Below are positions 1-8,865 of a stretch of 64,000 nucleotides of DNA, in pieces. Position 1 is the stretch's first letter. Every line of letters begins with the position of its first letter. The stretch comes from an uncultured Acetatifactor sp. (GTDB lineage Bacteria; Bacillota; Clostridia; Lachnospirales; Lachnospiraceae), in contig CALWRA010000008.1 in NCBI GenBank assembly GCA_944383825.1, positions 1-64,000 on the forward strand, in the 5' to 3' direction. The notes beneath the pieces were generated by a model. The model searched no databases and was not told the DNA's origin. It worked only from the letters and a program-made list of their open reading frames with translations. The position numbers and the translations under genes are program-made.

Positions 1-101
1 ACAAGCTGTATAAAATGGCAAGTGTTATCGAAAGAAGTTCACTTTTAACTTGTACTTTTTCTTGACATAGCACCAACTGGCTGACCAAGAAAGCTGAGGA
101 T
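1..101. other. Left edge, inside mobile element
   Basis: This short stretch lies beyond the 3' end of tnpV and shows no complete gene. It is inferred to belong to the element that carries tnpV, since the joined spoIIID gene is broken on the other side of tnpV. The rest of the element, including any recombinase, would lie outside the window. Confidence 0.4.
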
Positions 102-479
102 TCAGCAGTAAATCATTTCTGATCGTATGATTTCTTCTGCCCGGTTGCGGATGCTGTTCATGGCTCTGACCCATTCCATTTGATTTTGGGCTTTCAATTC
201 CTCAGTGATTCCTTCCGCAGCTTTCATCTGGGCGATGATACAATTCAGCCGGTTCTGCGCCTGTTCGTTTAAGTCAGCAAGGTATGTCCAAAGTTTACCG
301 GATAAAACCAGGTCATTGTACTGGGCTGGATGGTACAGTTCCAAATAGGCTTTGTTCATCCGCCCCCAAATCCCGATGGGGCGGTTTTCCTCCGGCAGCT
401 GCAAGTCGGGAATGTAATAGTCACCGACCTGTATATAATCCATACCGTTTTCTGTCATTCTTTCTTTTAGTTTCTTCAT
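102..479 (-). CDS. tnpV: Transposon-encoded protein TnpV
   Basis: A 125-residue protein recognised as TnpV, a small accessory protein of clostridial mobilisable and integrative elements whose biochemical role is not established. The central block is typical: it contains YYIPDLQLPEE, RPIGIWGRM and LSGKLWTYLADLN, followed by a charged helical C-terminus. The ATG at 479 is preceded by a strong AAGGAG ribosome-binding site. The leader holds a 9-bp inverted repeat (480-488 and 518-526). Immediately upstream on the same strand is a truncated spoIIID, so tnpV marks the end of an element inserted in that gene. Family assignment is confident; function is not known. Confidence 0.85.
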   Translation of the reverse strand: MKKLKERMTENGMDYIQVGDYYIPDLQLPEENRPIGIWGRMNKAYLELYHPAQYNDLVLSGKLWTYLADLNEQAQNRLNCIIAQMKAAEGITEELKAQNQMEWVRAMNSIRNRAEEIIRSEMIYC

Positions 480-526
480 GGTTCGTTTCTCCTTTGCTTT
501 TCTTTAATCTATTGCCCAAACGAACC
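480..526. repeat. 9-bp inverted repeat in the tnpV leader
   Basis: GGTTCGTTT at 480-488 and its exact complement AAACGAACC at 518-526 are separated by 29 bp. The tnpV ribosome-binding site lies inside the loop. The pair could form an RNA hairpin that hides the translation start, or be a protein-binding site near the element end; the sequence does not decide which. Confidence 0.6.
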
Positions 527-529
527 GTT

Positions 530-661
530 CTAATTTGTTACCTCTATATGTACCGTACTCTTGCTGACTCCAAAGGTCTTTGCAGTCTGCCTTACCGTGG
601 CATTATGGTCTATAATGTAATTGGCAATGGCCACTGCCCGTTCTTCAATATACTCCTTCAT
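530..661 (-). pseudogene. spoIIID: spoIIID, 3' half lost to a mobile element
   Basis: From the ATG at 661 (preceded by AGGGG) the minus strand reads MKEYIEERAVAIANYIIDHN and continues through ATVRQTAKTFGVSKSTVH. This is the N-terminal half of SpoIIID, the small helix-turn-helix regulator of mother-cell sporulation genes. SpoIIID is normally about 80-90 residues with KDVTERLP after STVH. Here the sequence changes to IEVTN and stops at codon 44 (530-532). The remaining frame is replaced by the tnpV leader, so the break is near 546-550. The missing half is not to the left within this window. Either the gene is inactivated, or the element is excised during sporulation as with the skin element in sigK; the sequence here cannot tell. 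Confidence 0.85.
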
Positions 662-718
662 GGGCTACCCCTGAGAACGTTTTTTACATCATATTACCAT
701 ATTGGGAAAATTATGCGC

Positions 719-1150
719 TTATTCTAATGTGAAGCTGAGATTTTTCGCCATCCAAATGTGAGGACATCCCTGCTCTGAATCCGGCTCCCTGCAAGCTAGG
801 TATCCATGTTTTTCATAAAACGGCCTTGCCTGCTGCTGTGCGTGAAGCAAAACCCTTTCTCCTCCCATTTTCCTGATCTCCTGTTCCGCTCTCTCCATCA
901 GGCAGGTGCCCAGAGCTTTTCCTCGATACTGTCTGAGCACGGCAAGCCGGCCAATCATAAATTCTTTTGTTGCATTATCCCTAAAAAAGCGGCATGTGCC
1001 CGCCGGAATGCCATCGTAAAGTAAAACCAAATGTCTTGCATTGTAATCCGTTTCATCAAACTCATCATAAAATCCTTGCTCTGTGACAAAAACACTCTTC
1101 CTGATCTGTATAGCTTCCTCCGGTAATGTATCATAGACGGCAATCTGCAT
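719..1150 (-). CDS. GNAT-family N-acetyltransferase
   Basis: A predicted acetyl-CoA-dependent N-acetyltransferase of about 143 residues, of the ElaA/YjcF-like type. It starts with the family block IRKSVFVTEQGF followed by EFDETDYNARHLV. The acetyl-CoA-binding motif lies in IGRLAVLRQYRGKALGTCLM, and YEKHGY is near the C-terminus. The ATG at 1150 is preferred because AAAGGAG sits six bases before it; an in-frame ATG at 1168 has no such site. The acceptor substrate is unknown. It is the first intact gene after the broken spoIIID and is in the same orientation as the hydrolase gene upstream. Confidence 0.8.
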   Translation of the reverse strand: MQIAVYDTLPEEAIQIRKSVFVTEQGFYDEFDETDYNARHLVLLYDGIPAGTCRFFRDNATKEFMIGRLAVLRQYRGKALGTCLMERAEQEIRKMGGERVLLHAQQQARPFYEKHGYLACREPDSEQGCPHIWMAKNLSFTLE

Positions 1151-1179
1151 CCTGTACTCCTTTATCATGTCGATTTTTT

Positions 1180-2052
1180 CTATTTTCTGTAATCCGGGCG
1201 GATAAAGGGCTCCTGTATCTTTTCCTCAACCAGAAGATGGTACTTTCCGGGATGCCTGTAAGCATTGCCGTGAACCTCCTCACTTCGGTATTTCCGCAGC
1301 ATATCTATATTGAACTGAGCCACATACATTCCCTCCTCTTCTCCCGCCTCCAAAATACAGGTATCCCTGGAACCGGCAAGCTCCGGAAGATAAGCCACGC
1401 CGTCAAAGGCGGAGGAATGCCCGTTGCAGTCCTGCTGTCCAAAAGGATAATTACAGGTAGCAATGCCCAGCATATTTTCAAAGGCCCTTGCCCGCAGCTG
1501 AGAAAGTCTGTTGATCTCCATGGGACAGGCATTCGGAACAAGCACGACCTCCGCGCCTTTCAGCATGAGAACCCGGGCGCTTTCGGGAAATTCTCTGTCA
1601 TAGCAGATCATTGCTCCCACCTTTACATTTCCTGCTGCCGTATCCAGATCTGCCACATAAAAGTCATTCCCTGCAGTAAGTCTGGATTCCTCACCAAAAT
1701 CACAGGTATGCACTTTGGCATATTGCAGCGCCTTTCGTCCATGACGGTCAAACAATGCCACTGTATTTCTCGGTAAAGGCTCAAAGCTTTCCAAAAACGT
1801 CACAGCAATGGCCATGTCCAGCTTGGCTGCCATTTTACCGAAGCTCATAACAAATTCACTGTCCGCCGGGATAGCCTGAGCCTTCAGCTCCTTCATGTCC
1901 TCAGGAATACAATATCCGTTGCTCCACATTTCAGGAAAAAGCGCCACATCCGCTCCCGCCTCCTTGGCCCTCTTACTGAATTCCCATCCTTTTTTTCTGT
2001 TATCCTCCCGGGATTTTCCGGGAAGTATCTGTAATAATGCTATTTTTAACAT
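1180..2052 (-). CDS. Carbon-nitrogen hydrolase (nitrilase superfamily)
   Basis: A 290-residue cytosolic amidase-type enzyme. The catalytic Glu-Lys-Cys triad is visible: E41 in FPEMWSNGY, K113 in YAKVHTCDFGEE and C150 in GAMICYDREFPESAR. Length and spacing match the omega-amidase and N-carbamoylputrescine-amidase-like branches, but the substrate cannot be read from sequence. It lies between the GNAT gene and the HD-domain gene on the same strand with short gaps, suggesting one transcription unit. Confidence 0.85.
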   Translation of the reverse strand: MLKIALLQILPGKSREDNRKKGWEFSKRAKEAGADVALFPEMWSNGYCIPEDMKELKAQAIPADSEFVMSFGKMAAKLDMAIAVTFLESFEPLPRNTVALFDRHGRKALQYAKVHTCDFGEESRLTAGNDFYVADLDTAAGNVKVGAMICYDREFPESARVLMLKGAEVVLVPNACPMEINRLSQLRARAFENMLGIATCNYPFGQQDCNGHSSAFDGVAYLPELAGSRDTCILEAGEEEGMYVAQFNIDMLRKYRSEEVHGNAYRHPGKYHLLVEEKIQEPFIRPDYRK

Positions 2053-2086
2053 AATAATGCAATCCTGTTTCTTCGAATGCTATTCT

Positions 2087-2662
2087 TTACAGTGTTCCTT
2101 TGAGTCCGATCAGCTCTGCACTTTCCCTCATACCTGCAATGGCTTCCCTCATCAGGGTATCCAAATCCGTCCCCAGCATTTCGCAGCCCTTAAGGATTAC
2201 CTCTCTGTTTACGCCTGCTGCAAACGCCTTGTCCTTAAATTTTTTCTTCAGGGATTTCACCTCCAGATCCAGCACGCTTTTGGAAGGACGCACCAGACAG
2301 GCGGCATTGATCAGCCCGGCCAGCTCATCTACGGCATAGAGCGTTTTTTCCATTAGCGTCTCCGGCTTTACATCCGTGCATAACCCATATCCATGGCAAT
2401 TCATAGCGCGAATATAGACCTCATCAATTCCCCTCTGCCGCATTATTTCCTCTGACTTACGGCAGTGTTCCTGAGGATACATTTCATAATCCAAATCATG
2501 CAGAAGGCCCGCAACGCCCCAAACCTCCTCATCCTCCCCGTTAAGCCTGGCAAAATGACGCATTACCGCCTCCACGGCCAGTGCATGATTCTGCAGAGCG
2601 GACGTCTTTGTATATTTGGTAAGCAGCTCCCATGCCTCTTCTCTGGGCAGCTTCCTTTCCAT
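2087..2662 (-). CDS. HD-domain phosphohydrolase
   Basis: A protein of about 191 residues with an HD metal-binding core: H26 in QNHALAVEAVMRHFA and the HD pair at about 55-56 in LLHDLDYEMYP, then a later Asp in YAVDELAGL. HD proteins of this size hydrolyse phosphate esters, often of nucleotides, but no substrate is assignable. The ATG at 2662 is chosen because GGAG is nine bases upstream; the in-frame ATG at 2668 is only three bases from it. Probably co-transcribed with the nitrilase-like gene downstream and mgsA upstream. Confidence 0.8.
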   Translation of the reverse strand: MERKLPREEAWELLTKYTKTSALQNHALAVEAVMRHFARLNGEDEEVWGVAGLLHDLDYEMYPQEHCRKSEEIMRQRGIDEVYIRAMNCHGYGLCTDVKPETLMEKTLYAVDELAGLINAACLVRPSKSVLDLEVKSLKKKFKDKAFAAGVNREVILKGCEMLGTDLDTLMREAIAGMRESAELIGLKGTL

Positions 2663-2692
2663 ATGCATTCACTCCTTTCGCTCTATTTTTTA

Positions 2693-3196
2693 TCACAGAG
2701 AACTATGCCTCCCCGGCTGGGCTTTCTGCATGCTCTGTGCCCTATTGGCAATGTTTTTGTTAAAATTAATCACATCATGATCATAGCATTCATTCATCAG
2801 ACTGGAATGAATCAAAAAATCCGCCGTGGCCTTGTTATTGGCTATGGGAATATCATACACCTGAGCAATGCGCAGCAGAGCCTTTACGTCGGGGTCATGA
2901 GGAGCAGCCGTCAAGGGATCGGAAAAAAATACTACAAAATCTATTTTCCCCTCTACAATTTTAGCTCCTATCTGCTGGTCTCCCCCAAGAGGCCCACTGT
3001 TATATCCTTTCACAGGCAAACCTGTTTGTTCCGTTATCATTCTTGCTGTGGTGCCTGTGCCACAGAGAAAATGCCGTCTGAGAATCTCCTCATTATCCTG
3101 ACACCATTTGATCAGCTCCCGTTTCTTTCCATCATGGGCAATCAAAGCAATGTTTTTCTGTTTCCCGATGGTCAGTGTAATATAATCATTTTCCAT
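2693..3196 (-). CDS. mgsA: Methylglyoxal synthase
   Basis: Converts dihydroxyacetone phosphate to methylglyoxal and phosphate, a bypass of lower glycolysis. The 167-residue protein begins with the typical IALIAHDGKKRELIKW. It then has the phosphate-binding LCGTGTTARMI, the catalytic aspartate in GPLGGDQQIGAKI and the catalytic histidine in PLTAAPHDPDVKALLRIA. The C-terminus is slightly longer than the core enzyme. The ATG at 3196 follows CAGGAG. First gene of a minus-strand cluster, facing away from the phosphatase gene. Confidence 0.93.
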   Translation of the reverse strand: MENDYITLTIGKQKNIALIAHDGKKRELIKWCQDNEEILRRHFLCGTGTTARMITEQTGLPVKGYNSGPLGGDQQIGAKIVEGKIDFVVFFSDPLTAAPHDPDVKALLRIAQVYDIPIANNKATADFLIHSSLMNECYDHDVINFNKNIANRAQSMQKAQPGRHSSL

Positions 3197-3387
3197 AGGC
3201 TCCTGCGCCTCCTTTCCTGTTTTTTCACCGTCTCCTGCCGTTTTATAAATTTTACCTTTTTTCTCTTGTTTTGTCGAGACCCTTGGGGCCGTACGTTTTC
3301 ACTTTCTCAGGACGGCTCTTTTCATTTTGCAAAGAAAATGCTATGATGATTTCTGCAGGGACATCCGATTTTTGAAAGGAGGCTATC

Positions 3388-3999
3388 ATGATTATCTATC
3401 TGATCCGCCATGCTGAAACCGACTGGAACAAGGCTTACCGTTTCCAGGGACAATCCGACATTCCTCTAAATGCTTCCGGTATTGCCCTTGCCAGGAAAAC
3501 TGCCGACGCCCTACGCCCCATCCCATTTGATGCCGTCTTTAGCTCTCCCCTTTGCCGGGCTCTTGAGACTGCCAAAATTATAATGGGAAATCGTAAAATC
3601 CCCTTAAAGACGGATGACCGTCTTAAGGAAATCAGCTTCGGAATCTGTGAGGGCACTGTGGTTCCTTCCCAAATGAAGGAGGATTTCTCTCATCCTCTGT
3701 ACTGCTTCTGGAGAGATCCCGAAAAATACGCTCCTCCCGAAAATGCAGAATCCTTTTCGGAATTATACAAAAGAAGCGCATCCTTTATGAAAGAGTGTAT
3801 TATTCCTCTGGAGGGTGTCTGTGACACCGTTCTGATCGCGGGACACGGCGCCCTCAACCGCAGCATCCTAAACGCTGCCGCGGGAATCTGCCTTGCGGAT
3901 TTCTGGCATTTTCAGCTGAAAAACTGCGCTGTCTCCAAAATTCTCCTGGAAAGCGGACATCTAACGGTGCTTGATCCCGGCACTGTTTACGACTATTGA
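3388..3999 (+). CDS. Histidine phosphatase family protein
   Basis: A 203-residue phosphoglycerate-mutase-like phosphatase. The RHG catalytic motif is at the N-terminus (YLIRHAETDWN). FSSPLCRALETAKII and the second catalytic histidine in IAGHGALNRS complete the active site. The family includes cobalamin-pathway and broad-specificity phosphatases; nothing here fixes the substrate. An AAAGGAGG ribosome-binding site precedes the ATG. It is transcribed away from mgsA and runs towards the DUF5688 gene, whose end is 15 bp away. Confidence 0.85.
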   Translation: MIIYLIRHAETDWNKAYRFQGQSDIPLNASGIALARKTADALRPIPFDAVFSSPLCRALETAKIIMGNRKIPLKTDDRLKEISFGICEGTVVPSQMKEDFSHPLYCFWRDPEKYAPPENAESFSELYKRSASFMKECIIPLEGVCDTVLIAGHGALNRSILNAAAGICLADFWHFQLKNCAVSKILLESGHLTVLDPGTVYDY

Positions 4000-4014
4000 C
4001 AGGCAGCTTTCGGA

Positions 4015-5073
4015 CTATACCTCAATCAGGCCGCCTTTCGCACAGCAGTAGCGATACACACAGTTGGTAAGCATCTCCCTGCGGTCGAAGACAGCGTTGG
4101 TATGCTGTATGGCAGCTTTCATCTCTCCCAGTATTTTATGCCGTACCGGATGAATCACAGCTTCATGAATGCTTGTAAATCCCACATAATAATCTCCTTC
4201 CATAAGCTCTGCAAGACGTTCCTTGACGCCCGGATAGAAAAGCGCCACCGCTCCGTTCAGCCACCGGGATGTGGTAAGGCGGTAGCCGCGCAGTCCTTCA
4301 TCCTGGCTTTCCCCATGTATTTCTATAGGCTTTCCTCCTTCTTCTTTCATAAAGCTTCCCTCCTGGAATCCATATTCCATACGGATGTCCGTACCGTAAT
4401 AAAGGCGGGGAGGCATTTTGACATAGGTATTCAGCAACGCTCCCGTCAACGCTTCCGTAGATGTGACTCCCCATTTCTCAATCATATCCAAGGAGATTTT
4501 CATGGTCATCAGATCCACATCCATATCATATAACAGAATATACAGCACCAGTGCAATGTCACCGAATCTCCAATAAACGCCGTTTGCCAGCTCTTCTCTG
4601 TTCCCAACAAAATTCAAGGGACGAAGAATCAGTTTCCCACTGTTCTTCTCATATCCCTCCCCCAGACAGGGAGGCCGATCCGAACCGTTCTCCCGCTCCT
4701 GCAGCTTCACAGCAATTTCCGGCAGCACACTCTGCCAGCCCTCGCGTTTAAAACGGTCATACAAAGGCCTGATCTCCCAGCGCATCATACCAGAGTATCC
4801 ACATTCATCTTCCTTCCGGTTCCATTCAAAGGGTGTTTTCTCACGCACAGCCCTCGTGTCGGAAAACTCCTGAGTCATCACAAGAAGCATATCCTCGCGA
4901 ACCACGCGGCTTCCCCCATTGCCATCGATCCCCTTCATAGCGTCCAGCGTCCGTGCCAGACCAGTATCTCTGCACTCTGTTCCCTTTTCCATAAGCTCCA
5001 CCGTCTTTCCCCACAGTCTGGCCTGCCTCAGAACATTGCGGTAAAGCTCTTTTTTAAATTGTTCATACGTCAT
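4015..5073 (-). CDS. DUF5688 family protein
   Basis: A 352-residue protein of a family common in Lachnospiraceae and without known function. No signal peptide or membrane segment is seen. It starts MTYEQFKKELYRNVL and is rich in charged residues; a conserved-looking block near the middle reads ILRPLNFVGNREELANG. The ATG at 5073 is chosen because AGGAG lies seven bases upstream; longer in-frame forms lack a site and would add a non-conserved tail. It is convergent with the phosphatase gene. Confidence 0.7.
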   Translation of the reverse strand: MTYEQFKKELYRNVLRQARLWGKTVELMEKGTECRDTGLARTLDAMKGIDGNGGSRVVREDMLLVMTQEFSDTRAVREKTPFEWNRKEDECGYSGMMRWEIRPLYDRFKREGWQSVLPEIAVKLQERENGSDRPPCLGEGYEKNSGKLILRPLNFVGNREELANGVYWRFGDIALVLYILLYDMDVDLMTMKISLDMIEKWGVTSTEALTGALLNTYVKMPPRLYYGTDIRMEYGFQEGSFMKEEGGKPIEIHGESQDEGLRGYRLTTSRWLNGAVALFYPGVKERLAELMEGDYYVGFTSIHEAVIHPVRHKILGEMKAAIQHTNAVFDRREMLTNCVYRYCCAKGGLIEV

Positions 5074-5199
5074 AATTCTTCTCCTTTTCACAAAATAATT
5101 AGAATAAAAATGGGTAAAATCGGCGAAACACCTCTGAAAAACAACGGAAAGCAGAACATGGGCTATCCGCTGCAACGAATAAGAAATGCCTCCGGCATC

Positions 5200-5236
5200 C
5201 TTAAAAAAAGACAAGAGTCCTCAGAAAACTCTTGTC
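5200..5236 (-). terminator. Rho-independent terminator after nfo
   Basis: A 9-bp perfect stem, GACAAGAGT (5210-5218) with ACTCTTGTC (5228-5236). On the minus strand it is followed by a run of seven T (5203-5209). It lies about 60 bp past the stop codon of the endonuclease IV gene. Confidence 0.85.
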
Positions 5237-5296
5237 CATAGATTATCATACTGTCTGGTTCTTGTCCAGAAAAACCGAAAGAAATTCTCCCGCTAT

Positions 5297-6133
5297 TTAT
5301 GCCTCATCATAAATTCCCTGAAGCAGCGCAATCTCCGCCTGATAACCCTGCAGTTCGTTAGGCGTCTCCAGGTAAAAGGGCAGTCCCTTAAGCCGAGGAT
5401 GATTTATGATCCGCCGAAACGCTCCCAGGCCAATATTTCCCTGTCCGATCTTCTCGTGCCGATCCTTGTGACTGCCCATACAGTTTTTGGAATCGTTAAG
5501 ATGAACTGCCTTCAGGCGTTCCATGCCTACAATTTTATCAAATTCCTCCAAAACTCTGTCCAGCTCCCCCACAATGTCATATCCGCCATCCCAGACATGG
5601 CAGGTATCCAAGCATACTCCCATTATATGAGAGAGCTCCACTCCATCCAGAATGCTTCGCAACTCCTCAAAGCTGCGTCCCACCTCGCTTCCCTTTCCCG
5701 ACATGGTTTCCAGAAGCACTGTGGTGGACTGTTCTTTCGTCAATACATGATTCAAGGCATCCGTAATCAACTCTATTCCCTTCCGGGCGCCTTGCTGCAC
5801 ATGGCTCCCCGGATGAAAATTATACATACAGCCGGGCAGCATTTCCAGCCGCTTCAGATCATCCTTCATTGTCTCCAAGGCAAATCTGCGCACCTTATCA
5901 TCCTTTCCACAGGCGTTAAGAGTATATGGAGCATGGGCAAGAAAATGTGAAATATCCTTTTTGGCGGCAAACATAAGCATCTCTTCCACATCCTCCGGTT
6001 TCCACTCCTTGGCCGCTCCTCCGCGGGGATTCCTGGTAAAAAACTGAAAGGTATTGGCGCCTATGGAATCAGCCGTCTGAGCCATGGACAAAAAGCCTTT
6101 GGCTGACGACAAATGACATCCGATTCTAAGCAT
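5297..6133 (-). CDS. nfo: Deoxyribonuclease IV (AP endonuclease)
   Basis: Endonuclease IV of base-excision repair; cleaves DNA 5' of abasic sites using a three-metal centre. The 278-residue protein shows the family signatures in order: [65 protein letters not shown] and [22 protein letters not shown]. These supply the His, Glu and Asp metal ligands. The ATG at 6133 overlaps the stop of the NlpC/P60 gene (TTGATGA); a TTG one codon earlier is an equally spaced alternative from the same AAGGAG site. Translational coupling with the upstream gene is likely. Confidence 0.93.
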   Translation of the reverse strand: MLRIGCHLSSAKGFLSMAQTADSIGANTFQFFTRNPRGGAAKEWKPEDVEEMLMFAAKKDISHFLAHAPYTLNACGKDDKVRRFALETMKDDLKRLEMLPGCMYNFHPGSHVQQGARKGIELITDALNHVLTKEQSTTVLLETMSGKGSEVGRSFEELRSILDGVELSHIMGVCLDTCHVWDGGYDIVGELDRVLEEFDKIVGMERLKAVHLNDSKNCMGSHKDRHEKIGQGNIGLGAFRRIINHPRLKGLPFYLETPNELQGYQAEIALLQGIYDEA

Positions 6134-7362
6134 CAAATAATTCTCCTTACTGCCAGAATGGTTCTGTAATTGGCGTTGCTAACCTTAATGCCTGTGCGGA
6201 CGCTGCTAGCGTGCACAATAAGCCCTCCGCCGATATATATGCCTACATGCCCATCATAACAGATCAAATCTCCGGGCTGAGCCTCTTCATAGCTCACCGC
6301 CGCCCCCGCGCTTCTCTGCTCATACGAGGTTCTTGGAAGATTGTAGCCAAAGTCCTTATACACCCGGTAGGTAAAGCCGGAACAGTCAGCTCCGTTTGTA
6401 AGGCTGGTTCCCCCCGAAACATAAGGATTTCCGATATACTGGCAGGCATATTTTGCCACCTTCTTGCCCAGATCACTTCCCGATGCGTTATCAATGGTGG
6501 CGGTATAGGAGGTACTGGTATAATTCCCATTTGCGGCGTTGGTGGAGCCGCCGGAGTTTGCCTGATTCTGCTGTGCCTGAAGCTTCTTTAGCTGTTCCTG
6601 CTCCTGTTGCAGTAAAGCCTTTGCCACGGAAGCCTCCTGCTGAGCTTTCTTAATTTCCGCATCGTAGTTGGCGGACTCCTGTTTTTTCTCAGCAAGCAAA
6701 GCATCCAGATTCACCTTCTGGGACTGCAGGGCCTCCCTGTCCGCCACCAATCCGCTCTTATCGGACTCAAGCTGCGTCTTTTCCGCCTCCAGCTGTTCCC
6801 ACAAAGCCTGAACCTGGTTTTGTGTCTCTATATATTCCTCCAGCTTTTGCTTGTCATACTCATATATTTTCTCAATGTAATCCATGCGGTTGAGTATGTC
6901 CGCCAGTCCATCCCCTGCCAGAAAAATACTCAGGTAGGTGGATTTGCTGTTCTCATACATCAGCCGCGTCCGCACTGCCATGTCCTCCTGCTGCTGTCTC
7001 TCCCTTTCCACAGCGGCCTCGTATTCCTGCTGGGTCAAATCTATCTGGGTCTGCTTGTCTGCAATTTCCGCTTCCTTGGCGGCAATCTCGTCCTCCTTTA
7101 TTCCGATGCTGGTCATGGTATTGATAATCTCCGAATTCAGATCATCAATTCTCTCCTGCACCAGATCCTGCTCATCGGTGAGACTGCTGATTTTGTCATT
7201 AATTCCATCCAACTGGTTCTGTGTATCCTTAATCTGATTCTGGATGTCCTTTATGGTGGAAGCCTGCACAGCCATCCCCTGATCCGCCGCCGGCACCAGC
7301 GCTGCTGCGGTAAGGCTGACAATCAATATGCAATTTATAATCCTAAGCATTCTTTTCTTCAT
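6133..7362 (-). CDS. Secreted NlpC/P60 peptidoglycan endopeptidase
   Basis: A 409-residue cell-wall hydrolase. An N-terminal signal peptide ([13 protein letters not shown], then a hydrophobic core to about residue 25) is followed by a long coiled coil (about 35-265) of the PcsB/CwlO type. A short Ser/Asn/Gly linker follows, then a C40 domain (about 295-409). Catalytic residues are C327 ([11 protein letters not shown]), H372 ([10 protein letters not shown]) and H384 (IVHASS). Proteins of this design cleave stem peptides at division or elongation sites and are often autoinhibited by the coil. It overlaps nfo downstream. Confidence 0.9.
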   Translation of the reverse strand: MKKRMLRIINCILIVSLTAAALVPAADQGMAVQASTIKDIQNQIKDTQNQLDGINDKISSLTDEQDLVQERIDDLNSEIINTMTSIGIKEDEIAAKEAEIADKQTQIDLTQQEYEAAVERERQQQEDMAVRTRLMYENSKSTYLSIFLAGDGLADILNRMDYIEKIYEYDKQKLEEYIETQNQVQALWEQLEAEKTQLESDKSGLVADREALQSQKVNLDALLAEKKQESANYDAEIKKAQQEASVAKALLQQEQEQLKKLQAQQNQANSGGSTNAANGNYTSTSYTATIDNASGSDLGKKVAKYACQYIGNPYVSGGTSLTNGADCSGFTYRVYKDFGYNLPRTSYEQRSAGAAVSYEEAQPGDLICYDGHVGIYIGGGLIVHASSVRTGIKVSNANYRTILAVRRII

Positions 7363-7427
7363 ATCAAAAGCATATCATAAAGGCCAAGGTTTTTCACCCT
7401 AAATTTTCTTAATAATTACGAATCATA

Positions 7428-8819
7428 TCACAGGTCACAATTATTTACGGTACGGGGGAAAGGAATCACATCACGAATATTGCTCATGCCCGTAAGATAC
7501 ATTACGCACCGCTCGAAGCCCAGTCCAAAGCCTGCATGCCGTACGGAGCCGTACCTTCGCAGATCGAGGTAAAAATCATAGTCTTCCTTATTAAGGCCCA
7601 GCTCCTCCATCCTCTGCTCCAAAAGACCGAGCTGATCCTCTCTCTGACTTCCGCCAATGATCTCGCCAATTCCCGGCACCAGACAGTCCATAGCCGCTAC
7701 AGTTTTCCCATCCTCATTAAGCTTCATATAAAATGCCTTAATTTCTTTGGGATAATCCGTCACAAACACAGGACGCTTAAATTCCTTTTCCGTCAGAAAT
7801 CTTTCATGCTCCGTCTGCAAATCACAGCCCCAGGAAACCTTATAATCAAATTCATCGTTATGCTTTTCCAAAATCTCAATGGCCTCAGTATAGGTCACAT
7901 GTGCAAAATCGGAATCTGCCACATGACGCAATCTTTCCAGCAGTCCCTTATCCACAAACTGATTAAAGAAGGCCATCTCCTCCGGCGCATTCTCCAACAC
8001 ATAGCGGATCACATATTTCAGCATACTCTCTGCCAGCGCCATATCATCCTTCAGATCCGCAAAGGCCATCTCCGGCTCAATCATCCAAAATTCCGCCGCA
8101 TGCCTGGTGGTATTGGAATTCTCCGCCCGGAAGGTAGGTCCGAAGGTATATACATTTTTAAAGGCAAAGGCATAAGTCTCTACGTTAAGCTGACCGCTGA
8201 CAGTCAGGTTTGTGGGTTTTCCAAAAAAGTCCTGGGCAAAATCCACATCTCCCCCGGCTGTCTTGGGGACGTCAGCAAGCTCCAGAGTAGTGACCTGAAA
8301 CATTTCACCCGCTCCCTCGCAGTCGCTTCCGGTAATCAGCGGCGTGTGCACATAGACAAAGCCCCTCTCCATAAAAAAGGTATGAATGGCATATGCAATC
8401 AGAGATCTGACTCTGAACACAGCCTGAAACGTGTTAGTTCTGGGGCGAAGATGAGAAATGGTGCGAAGATACTCAAAGCTGTGTCTTTTTTTCTGCAGAG
8501 GATAGTCGGAGCCGGACGCACCCTCCACCGTAATTTCCATTGCCTGCATCTCAAAGGGCTGTTTAGCCTGAGGCGTTTCCACAATGGTTCCCTTTATAAT
8601 CAGCGCAGCTCCCACATTGGTTCTTCGTATCTCGTCAAAGTTATCAAGACCTTCACCGTACACTACCTGAAGAGGTTCGAAAAAGCTTCCGTCATTTATC
8701 ACCAAAAAGCCGAAGCTTTTGGAATCCCGGTTGCTTCTCACCCATCCCCCGATGGTTACTGCCTTTCCCATGAATCTTTCTTTATCTCGATATAAGTCTC
8801 TGATATTTGTCAAATCCAT
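7428..8819 (-). CDS. asnS: Asparaginyl-tRNA synthetase
   Basis: Charges tRNA-Asn with asparagine. The 463-residue class IIb enzyme has an N-terminal OB-fold anticodon-binding domain ([19 protein letters not shown]). A class II catalytic core follows, with motif 2 in [15 protein letters not shown] and motif 3 in [15 protein letters not shown]. The [14 protein letters not shown] block and absence of insertions favour AsnS over AspS. GGAAGGATC precedes the ATG. Only 46 bp separate it from the foldase gene upstream, so there is no room for a T-box leader. Confidence 0.95.
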   Translation of the reverse strand: MDLTNIRDLYRDKERFMGKAVTIGGWVRSNRDSKSFGFLVINDGSFFEPLQVVYGEGLDNFDEIRRTNVGAALIIKGTIVETPQAKQPFEMQAMEITVEGASGSDYPLQKKRHSFEYLRTISHLRPRTNTFQAVFRVRSLIAYAIHTFFMERGFVYVHTPLITGSDCEGAGEMFQVTTLELADVPKTAGGDVDFAQDFFGKPTNLTVSGQLNVETYAFAFKNVYTFGPTFRAENSNTTRHAAEFWMIEPEMAFADLKDDMALAESMLKYVIRYVLENAPEEMAFFNQFVDKGLLERLRHVADSDFAHVTYTEAIEILEKHNDEFDYKVSWGCDLQTEHERFLTEKEFKRPVFVTDYPKEIKAFYMKLNEDGKTVAAMDCLVPGIGEIIGGSQREDQLGLLEQRMEELGLNKEDYDFYLDLRRYGSVRHAGFGLGFERCVMYLTGMSNIRDVIPFPRTVNNCDL

Positions 8820-8865
8820 TTTATTGATCCTTCCCTGATATATACAATTTTAAATCTCCAAAGCC

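Noticed and set aside
284..727. Plus-strand open frame opposite tnpV and spoIIID
   Set aside because: It is antisense to recognised genes and has low-complexity translation; no ribosome-binding site.
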